Source of the DNA: an uncultured Methylococcaceae bacterium
GTDB taxonomy: Bacteria > Pseudomonadota > Gammaproteobacteria > Methylococcales > Methylomonadaceae
Direction of reading: 5' to 3'
DNA: 48,740 nt
Assembly: GCA_903927955.1 (NCBI GenBank)
Contig: CAIYOW010000133.1
Location: forward strand, 1 to 48,740
Made by a program: the position numbers and the translations under genes. The notes under the pieces are model-generated. The model did no database searches and was not told where the DNA came from. It saw only the letters and a program-made list of their open reading frames with translations. Of this stretch, positions 27,820-36,932 are shown piece by piece; the stretch's first letter is position 1, and each line of letters starts with the position of its first letter.

Positions 27820-30800
27820 CTACAAGATAAGGCTGCCTTCAGGCGATTCGAGATCATCAAATTCAGAATTCGATAAATCACCACAGCCGTTAAGCATATC
27901 TTTAGAGAGTCCTCTTTTCCAATCTAATAGCTTGTGCAGTTTCATATCGAAAGTAAGAAAATCTGCTGTGATTACCGGATAGTAGACATAAACATCTTTA
28001 GTTTGGCCTATCCTGTAAGCCCGATCAGTTGCCTGATCTTCTTTAGCAGGATTCCATGTACGGGTATAGTGGACAACGTGGTTGGCAGCCTGAATGTTGA
28101 CACCAAAGCCAACAGCTAGAGGAGACAGGATAATTACTCCAAACCCTGGTCTATCCTGAAAAGCTTTGATACGTTTTTGTCGGCTATTAGCTGCCGAAGC
28201 AGCCGCTGATGTAGAACCGTTAATAATATCTGGTTTCAATTGATAGTGTTCGGCAATATAAGCTTGCAGTTGCCGTTGCAGGTCAAGAAACTCAACAAAG
28301 ATGATCACTTTTTCGTTTTTCTGTTGAATATCTGCCAGCACGCTTAGCAACCACGCCAACTTCGGCGATTGAATTTTTCTTTGGGCGAGTGCTTCAGGAA
28401 GCTTAGCTTTGTAGCCAATGGGGTAAGGGTTAGTACAAACTTGGCGTAGATACTGGATTAAACCCAAATGATTAGTTGCCGCACCATTAGCCTGTTTTTC
28501 CCTATGTGATTGAATGGCTTGCCGATATAAATCGCGTTGGTAATCCGATAAAAGCAGAGAGCGACACTTTTCATCCTCGATTTTAGAAGGCAGGTCTTTG
28601 GCAACTTGCGCTTTGGTACGTCGCAGTGTTTGCGGCTCAATCAATGCCCTTAGTTCATTAACACGCGATTTTTCTTCATCCGTGTTGGCCTCAATAGGCT
28701 TCCGATAACGTGACCCAAAAGTATTTAACGCCCCTAATAGCCCCGGTTGAATGAAGTCAAACAGGCACCATAAATCAGCCAATGAATTTTCAACCGGCGT
28801 TCCCGTGCAAGCAATCTTAAAACGGACATTTTGCTTTTTAGCCGATCGGGTAACCAGCGCATTGGGGTTTTTAATTTTTTGCGCCTCATCGCACACCATA
28901 ATTGACCAGTGCTGGGCGGCTAAAGAAAATTCTAAATCCCGCAGCGTCTCATAGGTTGTTAACACAACCTTAGCTGTGCCTAACCAATTGGGTACTAAAA
29001 ATTTGGCCAGACCCTCATTAAGTAATAGAGGATCAACTTCGGATTTTGCGAGTTTCTTGGCACTTAAGTTTGCACCATAGAGCATTAATATCGGCAAAGC
29101 ATGGGGCTTAAAAAACTTATGTATCTCTTCTAGCCAATTTTCCAGTAACGATACCGGCGCGATTACAAGTACGGGTTCAATGTTTGGATTATCTTCTAGG
29201 CAACGGGCTATAAAGGTAAGAATTTGTAGCGTCTTGCCCAAGCCCATATCATCAGCCAGCAATGCGCCTCGACAATGTTGGGGAGAATGTTGCCAAAGAT
29301 GCTGCAACCAAGCCACACCTTGCAACTGATGTTGCTTAAGAGCGATTGATTCGTACAATGTACTGGGCAAACTTGCTTGGCTATCGCACGGCAATTCTAG
29401 TGCCTGTTTTCGAGTTTCTTGATAATCTATAGCATTGATATTGCTTTTTAGAACTAATGATGGTCTAGAAGCTTTAGGCTGAACAGGGTTAAATCTTTCT
29501 TCTTTGACTTCTTTTTCTGCCTCGTGAATAGTTTCAAGTAGTTTTTTTGCTTCAGATACGGGTACGGGCTTATCAATTCCCGAAATTTTAATTTCGGTCA
29601 CTCCTTGTTGTTCTGCTTGCACTACAGCGGCTTGAATTGATCGCTTATCTGCTTGGCTCAATGGCAAAAAAACAGGGGCAGACGCATCATCAGGGGTAAA
29701 AGCCAGTCCAAACTCCACATTTGACGGTAACCAGCCCTCTTCATCAGACTTCCGGGCAATGTACGATGAAACATAGGCTTTCTCCGTACCAATGCCTTCA
29801 ACGCGTCCAGAATAGCGGTTTAAATCATAAATATCTGCGTAACTGATACTAACAGCCAAAGATGGCTGCCACATTGATAGTATGGACTTCAGATGTGCCA
29901 ATTGTTCATCTGCATTCCCTAAAATCTCAAGCTCGTAACCTTCCCATACAAAACACTGATAGCCGCCCTGAATATGCTTTTCAAAGCGATTTATAAAAAT
30001 TTCAAGCTGCCGGGCATTCTCAAATGGGTGACGGCTGTTTTGCGGGTTATGTGTTGCAGTTGACTCTATCAGCAAGGCAACGCCAACAACCCTACCGTGG
30101 TCATTATAATCAACATCGACAACAAACCTTTCAAATTCAATGCCAGCCGTTTCCCTTGCTTGTTCAAATTGCGTTGCATCAATGACAGATGCGGCATCAT
30201 CACCCAATGTGGCGTAGGGGTTGCGGATGAAAGCTTGGGCCCGCTGTCCGGCAATATAACGCCCCGGCGGCCAACGCCGTATTTCCTGCAGCACCGCACG
30301 GACTTTAGGAGTAACCAGCACTTGGATAATGCCTTGTCCATCGGGTATATCATAACGATCGGGTACAGAAGCATAGTTATCGAAAGTATCCAACCATTGC
30401 GGCGGTGCACCATCAAAACTAGGTGCCACCTGAATCGTTTTAGCACCTGACATGACTGATTTTTGCAAATGCAGCAATAATTTTTCCGGCGATAACACAA
30501 CCGTACGCTGCAAAAAGTCTCCCATCGGTGCATGGGCGGCATAGGCGTGGCGGCGTATCTTGCCCCAAGATTGCCGATTGATCAGCGGCGACCTATTTTC
30601 TATAGGTAAGGTATAAAATGCCCTAACTTCACTGACTAAACGCCAAACCGCCTCCTGCAACAGAAAACGCTGGTTTTGCCATTGGATAATCGCACCCGTG
30701 ACATCGGGTGGCATAAGCAGCTTTTGCCCCTGTGCATCAACCCAACCGCTCAGGGTAATACGAAAATCTAAATCTTCTAGAGAATTTTGACTGGCAAGGC

Positions 30801-31140
30801 AGGGGCGATAATCAGTAAATTCTGGTAGTTTTAACAAACCCAGTAATTCATCGGCATGATCGGCTTCATCTGCCAACAGCTGGTAAAGTGAATTCCAATC
30901 CAACCAAAACTGGTTATTAAGCAGAGACGTAAAACCTAACTCTTCAAGCTGGTTCAGCAAGCTGATTGTGGCAGAATCTGCACCAAAACAATGCGACTGA
31001 TTGGGCCAATCGTCTAACTGTGGCTCAGCAATATAATAAACACCGTCGCTGTCAATATTTGTATGTACTTGATGCGAAGCTTCAATTTTAGAAATCTGCT
31101 GATGGGCAGCATTAAACGGCCAAAAATTAATAAGCGCCAT
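27820..31140 (-). CDS. zorD: Zorya protein ZorD, SNF2-family helicase
   Basis: A 1106-residue cytosolic effector of type I Zorya anti-phage defence. The N-terminal half (about 1-590) is a Zorya-type region without motifs I can name; the C-terminal half is a SNF2 helicase: Walker A GLGKT near 632-637, DEAQ near 750, and the last helicase motif RAYRIGQTKD near 1043. In the known system ZorD acts on phage DNA after recruitment by the ZorAB motor. I chose the ATG at 31140, which overlaps the zorC stop as TAATG; the frame is open to a GTG at 31152. It is the last gene of the operon. Confidence 0.92.
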   Translation of the reverse strand: MALINFWPFNAAHQQISKIEASHQVHTNIDSDGVYYIAEPQLDDWPNQSHCFGADSATISLLNQLEELGFTSLLNNQFWLDWNSLYQLLADEADHADELLGLLKLPEFTDYRPCLASQNSLEDLDFRITLSGWVDAQGQKLLMPPDVTGAIIQWQNQRFLLQEAVWRLVSEVRAFYTLPIENRSPLINRQSWGKIRRHAYAAHAPMGDFLQRTVVLSPEKLLLHLQKSVMSGAKTIQVAPSFDGAPPQWLDTFDNYASVPDRYDIPDGQGIIQVLVTPKVRAVLQEIRRWPPGRYIAGQRAQAFIRNPYATLGDDAASVIDATQFEQARETAGIEFERFVVDVDYNDHGRVVGVALLIESTATHNPQNSRHPFENARQLEIFINRFEKHIQGGYQCFVWEGYELEILGNADEQLAHLKSILSMWQPSLAVSISYADIYDLNRYSGRVEGIGTEKAYVSSYIARKSDEEGWLPSNVEFGLAFTPDDASAPVFLPLSQADKRSIQAAVVQAEQQGVTEIKISGIDKPVPVSEAKKLLETIHEAEKEVKEERFNPVQPKASRPSLVLKSNINAIDYQETRKQALELPCDSQASLPSTLYESIALKQHQLQGVAWLQHLWQHSPQHCRGALLADDMGLGKTLQILTFIARCLEDNPNIEPVLVIAPVSLLENWLEEIHKFFKPHALPILMLYGANLSAKKLAKSEVDPLLLNEGLAKFLVPNWLGTAKVVLTTYETLRDLEFSLAAQHWSIMVCDEAQKIKNPNALVTRSAKKQNVRFKIACTGTPVENSLADLWCLFDFIQPGLLGALNTFGSRYRKPIEANTDEEKSRVNELRALIEPQTLRRTKAQVAKDLPSKIEDEKCRSLLLSDYQRDLYRQAIQSHREKQANGAATNHLGLIQYLRQVCTNPYPIGYKAKLPEALAQRKIQSPKLAWLLSVLADIQQKNEKVIIFVEFLDLQRQLQAYIAEHYQLKPDIINGSTSAAASAANSRQKRIKAFQDRPGFGVIILSPLAVGFGVNIQAANHVVHYTRTWNPAKEDQATDRAYRIGQTKDVYVYYPVITADFLTFDMKLHKLLDWKRGLSKDMLNGCGDLSNSEFDDLESPEGSLIL

Positions 31141-32759
31141 TATGCGTGCCACCAGCCTTTGTCAGCTTTATAACGGAATCCCATACTTTTTAACTGGTCA
31201 TTGGCTATATGGTTTTCAGGTGCTTGTACCCAAAGGCAACCACCCCTGTGGCGCTTATCATCAATGGGAAGCTCATAAGATTTGCAATAATCCTCTAACA
31301 ACTCATAGTCAAAACTTTTTTTCTCTTGGATTTGGTTGTGTGCCGCAGCTGTAATGTTGATAGCAATATTAGGATTGCTTGCCTGCACACGGCCTAAATA
31401 TTCAGCGAACTCGCTTTGCCAGCCTTCACGGTGTGACAACATTTTTCGGTGTCCCGGATGGCGGGTATTTTTCAATCCGTCTTGCGTTCCTAGCACTGAT
31501 CTTTGACCACGTATAAAGGGTAGGCTGTTAGCATCGAACACATGGCAAGCGTTGCCCGACTTACCAAACTCAATAAACATATAACCACCAATTATCATCA
31601 TAAAGGCATTATCTTTGGAATACCCCCTACCTTCCAACGCCATATAGCGGTCTGCCATATTTCGGCGGATACGGATATAATCGGATCTAGTGCTGCTTAT
31701 GCTTTCCCGACCCAGTGCCAACCAAATTTCATCAATTTTTTCGGCGTAGTTAAGCCAGAAATCCATCCGTTGCCGATCAGCTTGACCGTTGGCTTGCAAT
31801 AACTGGAAAAATTCACGGATAGAATGTTTTTTTAGCCACAAACTGACCATGTTAGTGGCGTGTTCGCCTATTTGTCCATGCCAGATTGGTTTGTTGGCTT
31901 CTAGCCAAGGGCTTTTCCATAACTTTAATGCTGCGTCGCGAAGCACGGCATGTTCAGGACGTGCTTGACAATCAGCATAGCGCTTAAGTAGCAATGTCAA
32001 ACCTTGACACACCAATCCAGTATGGCGTTCCAGAAATGGCACTAACTGCCCCACTTTTCCAGCAAACTCAGTATCATCGAGTCTCGTTGCAGCCAACACT
32101 TGCGCCAATACCAATTCATTCATCACCCAAGTATCATCATCGATGCCCAAGCGGGTTTTAAGCTCATCAACGATGGCGTTGTCACCTGCCAACAAAGCTT
32201 TACCGTAGGGTTCACACGGATTTTCGGCTAACAGGTTGCGGTGTTCATATAAGGCTTGAGTCCATTCCAATACAGGATGTTGCTGGTTTAATGTTGTGCC
32301 ATGAAGAGCCAAAAAATCACGTAGAGCCAACCAATTTTTACGCCCAATCGCATGTTCGGTTTGCTGGCCCGGATAACGTAAATACGCTTTCAGCAAGCCT
32401 TGATAGCAACGCCGGAATTTTCGAGGTTCCGGTTGCAATTGTTTAACGGTTATCAAAAGATAGATGAACAATGATTCCTGTTCAATAATTCGTCTTAAGG
32501 GTGTGCCGTATTCCGACGATATGCCAAAACATACCAATTTTGTGTCCCGATAGGAGCTTAACCGCCGTGTTGCTAGGTAATTGATCACCGCTATTGCAAT
32601 ACCTCGCGAGTCTGCCGTGCCCTGCGTAATGTCACCATATTTTTTGCACAAACGGCCAGCGGTTTTAGCCATTTCTTCAGACAAGTTTGCAAACGGCAGA
32701 TGCAGTGCCTCAGAGTTAATTTGTTGTAGCCGGACACGGAAAGAGTCAATAAGGCTCAT
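31140..32759 (-). CDS. zorC: Zorya protein ZorC
   Basis: A 539-residue cytosolic protein of the ZorC (EH_Signature) group, a component of type I Zorya that is thought to bind DNA and act with ZorD. The family features are a helical N-terminal body and the conserved C-terminal part with RMDFWLNYAEKIDEIW, MIIGGYMFIEFGKSGNACHVFD and HREGWQSEFAEYLGR. The chosen ATG at 32759 overlaps the vapC stop as ATGA, so ZorC translation is probably coupled to VapC; a TTG at 32768 is the longer alternative. Assignment rests on these features and the ZorA, ZorB and ZorD neighbours. Confidence 0.88.
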   Translation of the reverse strand: MSLIDSFRVRLQQINSEALHLPFANLSEEMAKTAGRLCKKYGDITQGTADSRGIAIAVINYLATRRLSSYRDTKLVCFGISSEYGTPLRRIIEQESLFIYLLITVKQLQPEPRKFRRCYQGLLKAYLRYPGQQTEHAIGRKNWLALRDFLALHGTTLNQQHPVLEWTQALYEHRNLLAENPCEPYGKALLAGDNAIVDELKTRLGIDDDTWVMNELVLAQVLAATRLDDTEFAGKVGQLVPFLERHTGLVCQGLTLLLKRYADCQARPEHAVLRDAALKLWKSPWLEANKPIWHGQIGEHATNMVSLWLKKHSIREFFQLLQANGQADRQRMDFWLNYAEKIDEIWLALGRESISSTRSDYIRIRRNMADRYMALEGRGYSKDNAFMMIIGGYMFIEFGKSGNACHVFDANSLPFIRGQRSVLGTQDGLKNTRHPGHRKMLSHREGWQSEFAEYLGRVQASNPNIAINITAAAHNQIQEKKSFDYELLEDYCKSYELPIDDKRHRGGCLWVQAPENHIANDQLKSMGFRYKADKGWWHA

Positions 32760-33157
32760 GCCACCCAATTCTCCAGCATTAATCCCGGCACACGTTCAAA
32801 TTCACGCATATTATTGGTAACTAGCACTAACCCTTGGCTTCTGGCATGGGCGGCAATGTGCAGATCGTTGACACCAATAATTTGACCCGCCTGCTCAAGA
32901 ACAGCACGGATACTGCCGTAATGATAGGCTGCTGCATCAGCGTAGGGCAAGACATTCAACCGGCTACAAAAGTCTTCTACAACCGACAAGTTACGTTCTG
33001 AAAATTGGCTTTTTTCTGCGCCATGCACCAGTTCGGCCAAAGTGATTGCAGAAATGGCCATGCGCCCCTGTTGCTGGTTGAACAAGGTTAACACTCCAAT
33101 AGGTCGCTGTTTGATGACATAAATGACAATATTGGTATCCAGCAAATATTTAACCAT
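32756..33157 (-). CDS. vapC: VapC-type PIN-domain toxin ribonuclease
   Basis: A 133-residue PIN-domain endoribonuclease, the toxin of a type II pair. The acidic site is complete: Asp7 (LLDTNIVIY), Glu42 (TLAELVHGAEKS), Asp98 (GVNDLHIAAHA) and the LVTNNMREFERVPGL segment at 112-125. VapC toxins of this group typically cut tRNA or rRNA. It follows vapB by 12 bases and its TGA overlaps the zorC ATG. It stands inside the Zorya operon, where no toxin gene is normally part of the system. Confidence 0.95.
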   Translation of the reverse strand: MVKYLLDTNIVIYVIKQRPIGVLTLFNQQQGRMAISAITLAELVHGAEKSQFSERNLSVVEDFCSRLNVLPYADAAAYHYGSIRAVLEQAGQIIGVNDLHIAAHARSQGLVLVTNNMREFERVPGLMLENWVA

Positions 33158-33169
33158 AACAACAGCCCT

Positions 33170-33403
33170 TTACAGGCTATCACGCTCGTTTTGCTGCTGG
33201 TCGGCACGTTGGCACATAAAGTCATCACTGACAGCTTGACCATTTAGAAAGAAACTGTCCCACGCTGATTCTGTCGGGGCAATAATGCGTTCCACCCCCA
33301 ATACCCGAACATCCACTTTCTTAACGGCATCAGGAAACCGCATCTCGGCAGGCAAACGCACAGCCTGGCTACGATTATTGGTAAATACGGTACTCGTGGT
33401 CAT
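33170..33403 (-). CDS. vapB: VapB-type antitoxin
   Basis: A 77-residue antitoxin with an N-terminal AbrB/SpoVT swapped-hairpin DNA-binding domain (STVFTNNRSQAVRLPAEMRFP, 4-24) and a C-terminal toxin-binding tail (APTESAWDSFF). It would neutralise VapC and repress its own promoter. A promoter candidate and an AT-rich inverted repeat lie directly upstream, between the zorB stop and this start. The GTGAGT before the ATG is a weak ribosome site. Confidence 0.94.
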   Translation of the reverse strand: MTTSTVFTNNRSQAVRLPAEMRFPDAVKKVDVRVLGVERIIAPTESAWDSFFLNGQAVSDDFMCQRADQQQNERDSL

Positions 33404-33425
33404 AATTTACTCACAACTATTGCTA

Positions 33426-33464
33426 TATACATTAAATATATCCCTAGAAGACATACCGCGTCAA
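33426..33464 (-). promoter_or_regulatory. Internal promoter and possible VapB operator between zorB and vapB
   Basis: On the minus strand TTGACG (33459-33464) and TATATT (33435-33440) are 18 bases apart. The -35 box begins 3 bases after the zorB stop. The -10 region lies in an AT-rich imperfect palindrome, ATATA-TTTAATG-TATAT, a plausible VapBC autorepression site. It would allow vapBC, and perhaps zorCD, to be transcribed separately from zorAB. Confidence 0.6.
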
Positions 33465-33466
33465 AT

Positions 33467-34195
33467 TCACTTCAAGGTACACAAACCAAAATCTTCTTCG
33501 GTGGTAGGATTGGCAATACGCGATAACTCTTTAATACCCCTAAATTCCAGCCTTAATTCAATACGGCGGCTTTCTTCCAAGGTATCTTTTTGCGAGTTAG
33601 AAGAATAGCCACCGACCAAAAATAACTGGCGAATTTCTTCTCGCTGCCCAAAAGACAATTCTGTTTCACTAAAATCGGCTTTGGCTAACAATACACAAAG
33701 CACACGCTCGCTTCGTTGCAAACTCAAATTCAGGTTAAGCAAATAACTGCCGCGTTTATCGGCAAAACCTTCAACAACAATGCGCTTTAACCAATCTTTG
33801 CCAAGGTCACTATCCGCAATAGCCAATACATGAGGGATATAGGCACGGAGTAATCGTGCCTGTTCCAAATTAAGTTGATGGCTGGCAGTATCAAAACGGG
33901 CGCGATCGCCAAAATTAATTGTTTGGCTATCACGGTTAACATGGATTCCAGAAAACTGCGGATTATTTTTGGCGATTTGCTCCACCTCATCCAATAGCTT
34001 TTCTATGGCAACCTTACGGGCATCGGCAGCCCGCTGTTCTTCGGACACAGTTTTAGTGACTGCCAAAAGCGCCACGCTCATAACCAATAGGAACATCACC
34101 ATCAATGCGGTCATTAAATCGGCAAACGAAATCCAAAATGGTTTTTCTGCTTCATCCTTAAGTTTTTTGCCTAATGTAATTCGCGTACCTAGCAT
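33467..34195 (-). CDS. zorB: Zorya protein ZorB, MotB/OmpA-like
   Basis: The MotB-like stator partner of ZorA, 242 residues. It has a short cytoplasmic N-terminus, one membrane helix (about 22-46, WISFADLMTALMVMFLLVMSVALLAV) with Asp26 in the place of the proton-carrying Asp of MotB, a periplasmic linker, and an OmpA-like peptidoglycan-binding domain (about 85-230, with VEGFADKRGSYLLNLNLSLQRSERV). It starts 3 bases after zorA, with its ribosome site (GGAGAT) spanning the end of zorA. In the known mechanism ZorAB senses envelope changes at infection and is driven by proton flow. Confidence 0.94.
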   Translation of the reverse strand: MLGTRITLGKKLKDEAEKPFWISFADLMTALMVMFLLVMSVALLAVTKTVSEEQRAADARKVAIEKLLDEVEQIAKNNPQFSGIHVNRDSQTINFGDRARFDTASHQLNLEQARLLRAYIPHVLAIADSDLGKDWLKRIVVEGFADKRGSYLLNLNLSLQRSERVLCVLLAKADFSETELSFGQREEIRQLFLVGGYSSNSQKDTLEESRRIELRLEFRGIKELSRIANPTTEEDFGLCTLK

Positions 34196-34198
34196 AGG

Positions 34199-36415
34199 TT
34201 ATCTCCGTTCCGGTATTTTTTCGGCAACATCCCCCAGCTCTTCTATAGCCGTTTTCAAATAACTGACTGCGGTATGGAGTTCTTGTTGGTAAGCCGTATT
34301 GCTTGTTTGCAAACCTGTTACTACGTTATTTGCAAAAACTTGATGGGCATTAGCCAATTCATCACAGACAGCCTTAAAAATATCATCAACTGAAGATTGC
34401 GCCTGCAGTAGCTGATCTGCAGATTGCTTGATCTGATCGACTAAGCTTTGTGAGACAGTAGCCTCTTTTTTTGCTGCTTCGACAGTAGCTTTTAAAGCTT
34501 CAATCATATCGCCCATGATTTGACCAGCGTCCTTGTAATCGCTCAGGGCAGTTTGTAAAGTGTTTGCACTAGCATCTAAGGTGATCGCAGTGACCGCCAT
34601 TTTGGAAGCTACAATGCCGGTTTGTTCTGTAACATTCACCACGCTGTTCCCTGCCTTGGCAAAATCAGAGGCTGCCAGTGACAACGTTGCCGCGCTGTTT
34701 TCCATACGTTGGGTATTATCTTTAGTGACATCCCGCATTGATGCCACAGCAGATTGCATTGATTCTAACGCACCATTAGCTTGTATCGTCAAGGCTTGCA
34801 CTTGCAAGCTAAGGTGTTCAAAGATGCGGGTAGCCTGTTCAGCCAATTGTTGTTGCGTCAATTGCTGGGAATCGTTAGCTTGCTGTGCTTGTCTAGCCAT
34901 CAAATTTACAAAATCTGTAACGGTTTTATTCAAATTGCTTATGGTGCTTTCGGTTTTTTCATTGACCGCACCCAAAGTGGATTGCATTTGGGTTGTTAGT
35001 TCTTGCGCTTGGGCTGATGCATGTTGTTGTTGCTTTTTTTGTTGTAACTGGTGCGAGTCGGCTGCATCCTTGGTTTGCTTTTGCAATTGCTCTGTCATGG
35101 TCGCCAATTGTTCGCCTAACGCAGCAATAGTCTGTTGTATTTGCTTATTTGTTTCGGATTGAGAGGAATTCACCATATCCCGTAACTGACCCACAAACTC
35201 TGTCATAGTGTTATTTAAAGCCATTTGCCTAGCTTCCATTGACTCAAGGGCAACCTCTAAACGCCCTGTCATGGCATCGGCGGCGTTTTTTCCGGCATCA
35301 CCCAAGTTATTCGATAATTGATCAAAGCGGGCTACCGTAGCTTGCATCGCCACTGTGGTCTGTTGCAGCAATTGACCGATTTCACCCATTTGTCCACCAA
35401 ACATATCTTTCATTTGCTGGGAAAAAGTAACTAATGCCTCATTAAGCGCACGCGTAACGACTTCACCATTATTGTCGGTCGTGGTATTTACCGCAGCCGC
35501 TATTGATTGTAAAGGCTCGCTTAAGCTATCGGATATGGCTTTAGCAATGCGGTCGCCACTTTGTTCGGTAGTGGCTATCTGGGCTTTTGAATTATTTGTA
35601 AAACTATTGGCGATGGCTTCAGTTTGTTGGCGTATCATTTCTGACAGCATTTCCTTTAGGTCAGACACTAACGCATCTTTTAATTGTGCCGTTTGGGTGG
35701 CGCTGCTCTCGCCTGCCTTGACCAATCTTGATAAGTATTCTTCACCAGCACCGCCTTCAAACAGGCTGTCCAGTAACTGACAGAGTTCTTCAACTTGCTT
35801 AATCCTGCCGGTGACAATCAGTTTTTCCAAAAAAGTAGTCAGCATTGCCAAGAAAATAGCCACTGCGGAAACATAAAAGGCTTCGGTAACACCGCTAATT
35901 AACGTATCCAAACTGCGGCGAACCAATTCTGGATTGCTACTGACGGAAAAGTTTGATAACCCCCGTAACAATCCAATAAATGTACCGATAATGCCGACAC
36001 CAGTAAGGATGCCGGGCTGATGTTTGAAATATTCGGTTTTCAATTCAACGGCAATCAAGGTTTCGACATTAAAAAACACTTCTGCCGGAACCGTGGAACG
36101 CCAGCAAACCACGCGCTCTTGCCCCCATTCGTCAGGTGCTGTTTGCTTGTGCAACGTTTGGGAAAATTCAGTCCAGCAATGCCCTAATTTCGGAGTAGCT
36201 TTCATCTTATTGCCAATCAGCGTAATGTCGAGTGTTGCACCATTGGATTTTGTGGTTTTTAGATGTCGAATCGCCTGTTTTAAATTTTTATGCAACGTAA
36301 ATGAAGGAATCAGGAATTCAAATAAAAACTTCCCAAAAAACAAGTAAAAAATTATGGAACCTAACAGTATCAAATGCCAATAGGCATATAGGTTTTCAGT
36401 GGTGATAAAATCCAT
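34199..36415 (-). CDS. zorA: Zorya protein ZorA, MotA/TolQ/ExbB-like with long tail
   Basis: The MotA/TolQ/ExbB-like proton-channel subunit of Zorya, 738 residues. Membrane segments are seen at about 13-37, 135-153 (GILTGVGIIGTFIGLLRGL, the conserved channel helix) and 178-200. From about 230 to the end it is a very long Gln/Ala/Thr/Ser-rich coiled coil, the intracellular tail typical of ZorA. A ribosome site (CAGGA) precedes the ATG. It is the first gene of the zorA-zorB-vapB-vapC-zorC-zorD transcript. The upstream 66 bases to moaE are AT-rich, with no promoter I can name with certainty. Confidence 0.94.
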   Translation of the reverse strand: MDFITTENLYAYWHLILLGSIIFYLFFGKFLFEFLIPSFTLHKNLKQAIRHLKTTKSNGATLDITLIGNKMKATPKLGHCWTEFSQTLHKQTAPDEWGQERVVCWRSTVPAEVFFNVETLIAVELKTEYFKHQPGILTGVGIIGTFIGLLRGLSNFSVSSNPELVRRSLDTLISGVTEAFYVSAVAIFLAMLTTFLEKLIVTGRIKQVEELCQLLDSLFEGGAGEEYLSRLVKAGESSATQTAQLKDALVSDLKEMLSEMIRQQTEAIANSFTNNSKAQIATTEQSGDRIAKAISDSLSEPLQSIAAAVNTTTDNNGEVVTRALNEALVTFSQQMKDMFGGQMGEIGQLLQQTTVAMQATVARFDQLSNNLGDAGKNAADAMTGRLEVALESMEARQMALNNTMTEFVGQLRDMVNSSQSETNKQIQQTIAALGEQLATMTEQLQKQTKDAADSHQLQQKKQQQHASAQAQELTTQMQSTLGAVNEKTESTISNLNKTVTDFVNLMARQAQQANDSQQLTQQQLAEQATRIFEHLSLQVQALTIQANGALESMQSAVASMRDVTKDNTQRMENSAATLSLAASDFAKAGNSVVNVTEQTGIVASKMAVTAITLDASANTLQTALSDYKDAGQIMGDMIEALKATVEAAKKEATVSQSLVDQIKQSADQLLQAQSSVDDIFKAVCDELANAHQVFANNVVTGLQTSNTAYQQELHTAVSYLKTAIEELGDVAEKIPERR

Positions 36416-36481
36416 TACTAATCCTGATAAATTTTGTTTTTTAACGCATGGTAAGAGGCTTACATTAAATCTGTGCAGCCC

Positions 36482-36931
36482 TCATAACTGATACCCATCA
36501 GTATTCTTCAAAACCCAGCGCTCCCCACCTTTCACCAAATATTCCTTTTTCCAGAACGGTGCTTGGGATTTCAACGCCTCCATAATAAAACGGCTGGCAT
36601 CAAAGGCATCGCCCCGGTGTGATGACCAAACGGCAACCAGCACAATGGGTTCATTGGGCAGAATTGCGCCGACCCGATGCACTACCAACACATCCAGCAA
36701 GCGCCATTGTTGCTGGGCGTTGGCAATGATTTTTTCCAGCTGTTTTTCGGTCATGCCGGGGTAATGCTCCAAGTGCATCCCGTTGATTTCATCGCCCTCA
36801 TTAAAATCACGCAGCGTGCCGACAAACACGCTGGTGGCACCAAATTTACCGGCCAGTGTGCTGACCGACTGCTGGTAGGCTGGCAACGCTTGCCAAGGGT
36901 CGAAAGCGGCTTCAACAATCTTAACAGTCAT
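36482..36931 (-). CDS. moaE: Molybdopterin synthase catalytic subunit
   Basis: The large subunit of molybdopterin synthase, which inserts sulfur from MoaD thiocarboxylate into precursor Z. The 149-residue protein has GATSVFVGTLRDFNEGD (about 30-46), LEHYPGMTEKQLEKI, VVHRVGAILPNEPIVLVAVWSSHRGDAFDA and a C-terminal APFWKKEYLVKGGERWV with the two active-site Lys. It follows moaD with one base between them on the minus strand. The zor operon lies downstream on the same strand. Confidence 0.96.
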   Translation of the reverse strand: MTVKIVEAAFDPWQALPAYQQSVSTLAGKFGATSVFVGTLRDFNEGDEINGMHLEHYPGMTEKQLEKIIANAQQQWRLLDVLVVHRVGAILPNEPIVLVAVWSSHRGDAFDASRFIMEALKSQAPFWKKEYLVKGGERWVLKNTDGYQL

Positions 36932-36932
36932 T

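Noticed and set aside
34560-35162. 200-codon plus-strand open frame inside zorA
   Set aside because: It is antisense to the Gln/Ala-rich coiled coil of ZorA and is extremely rich in Cys, Ser and Val, as expected from the reverse complement of such repeats; no protein features or ribosome site.
36416-36481. Second attachment-site copy of the tRNA-Ser 3' end near moaE
   Set aside because: I compared the stretch with the TTCGAATCCC-CTCTCC end of the tRNA and found no matching run.
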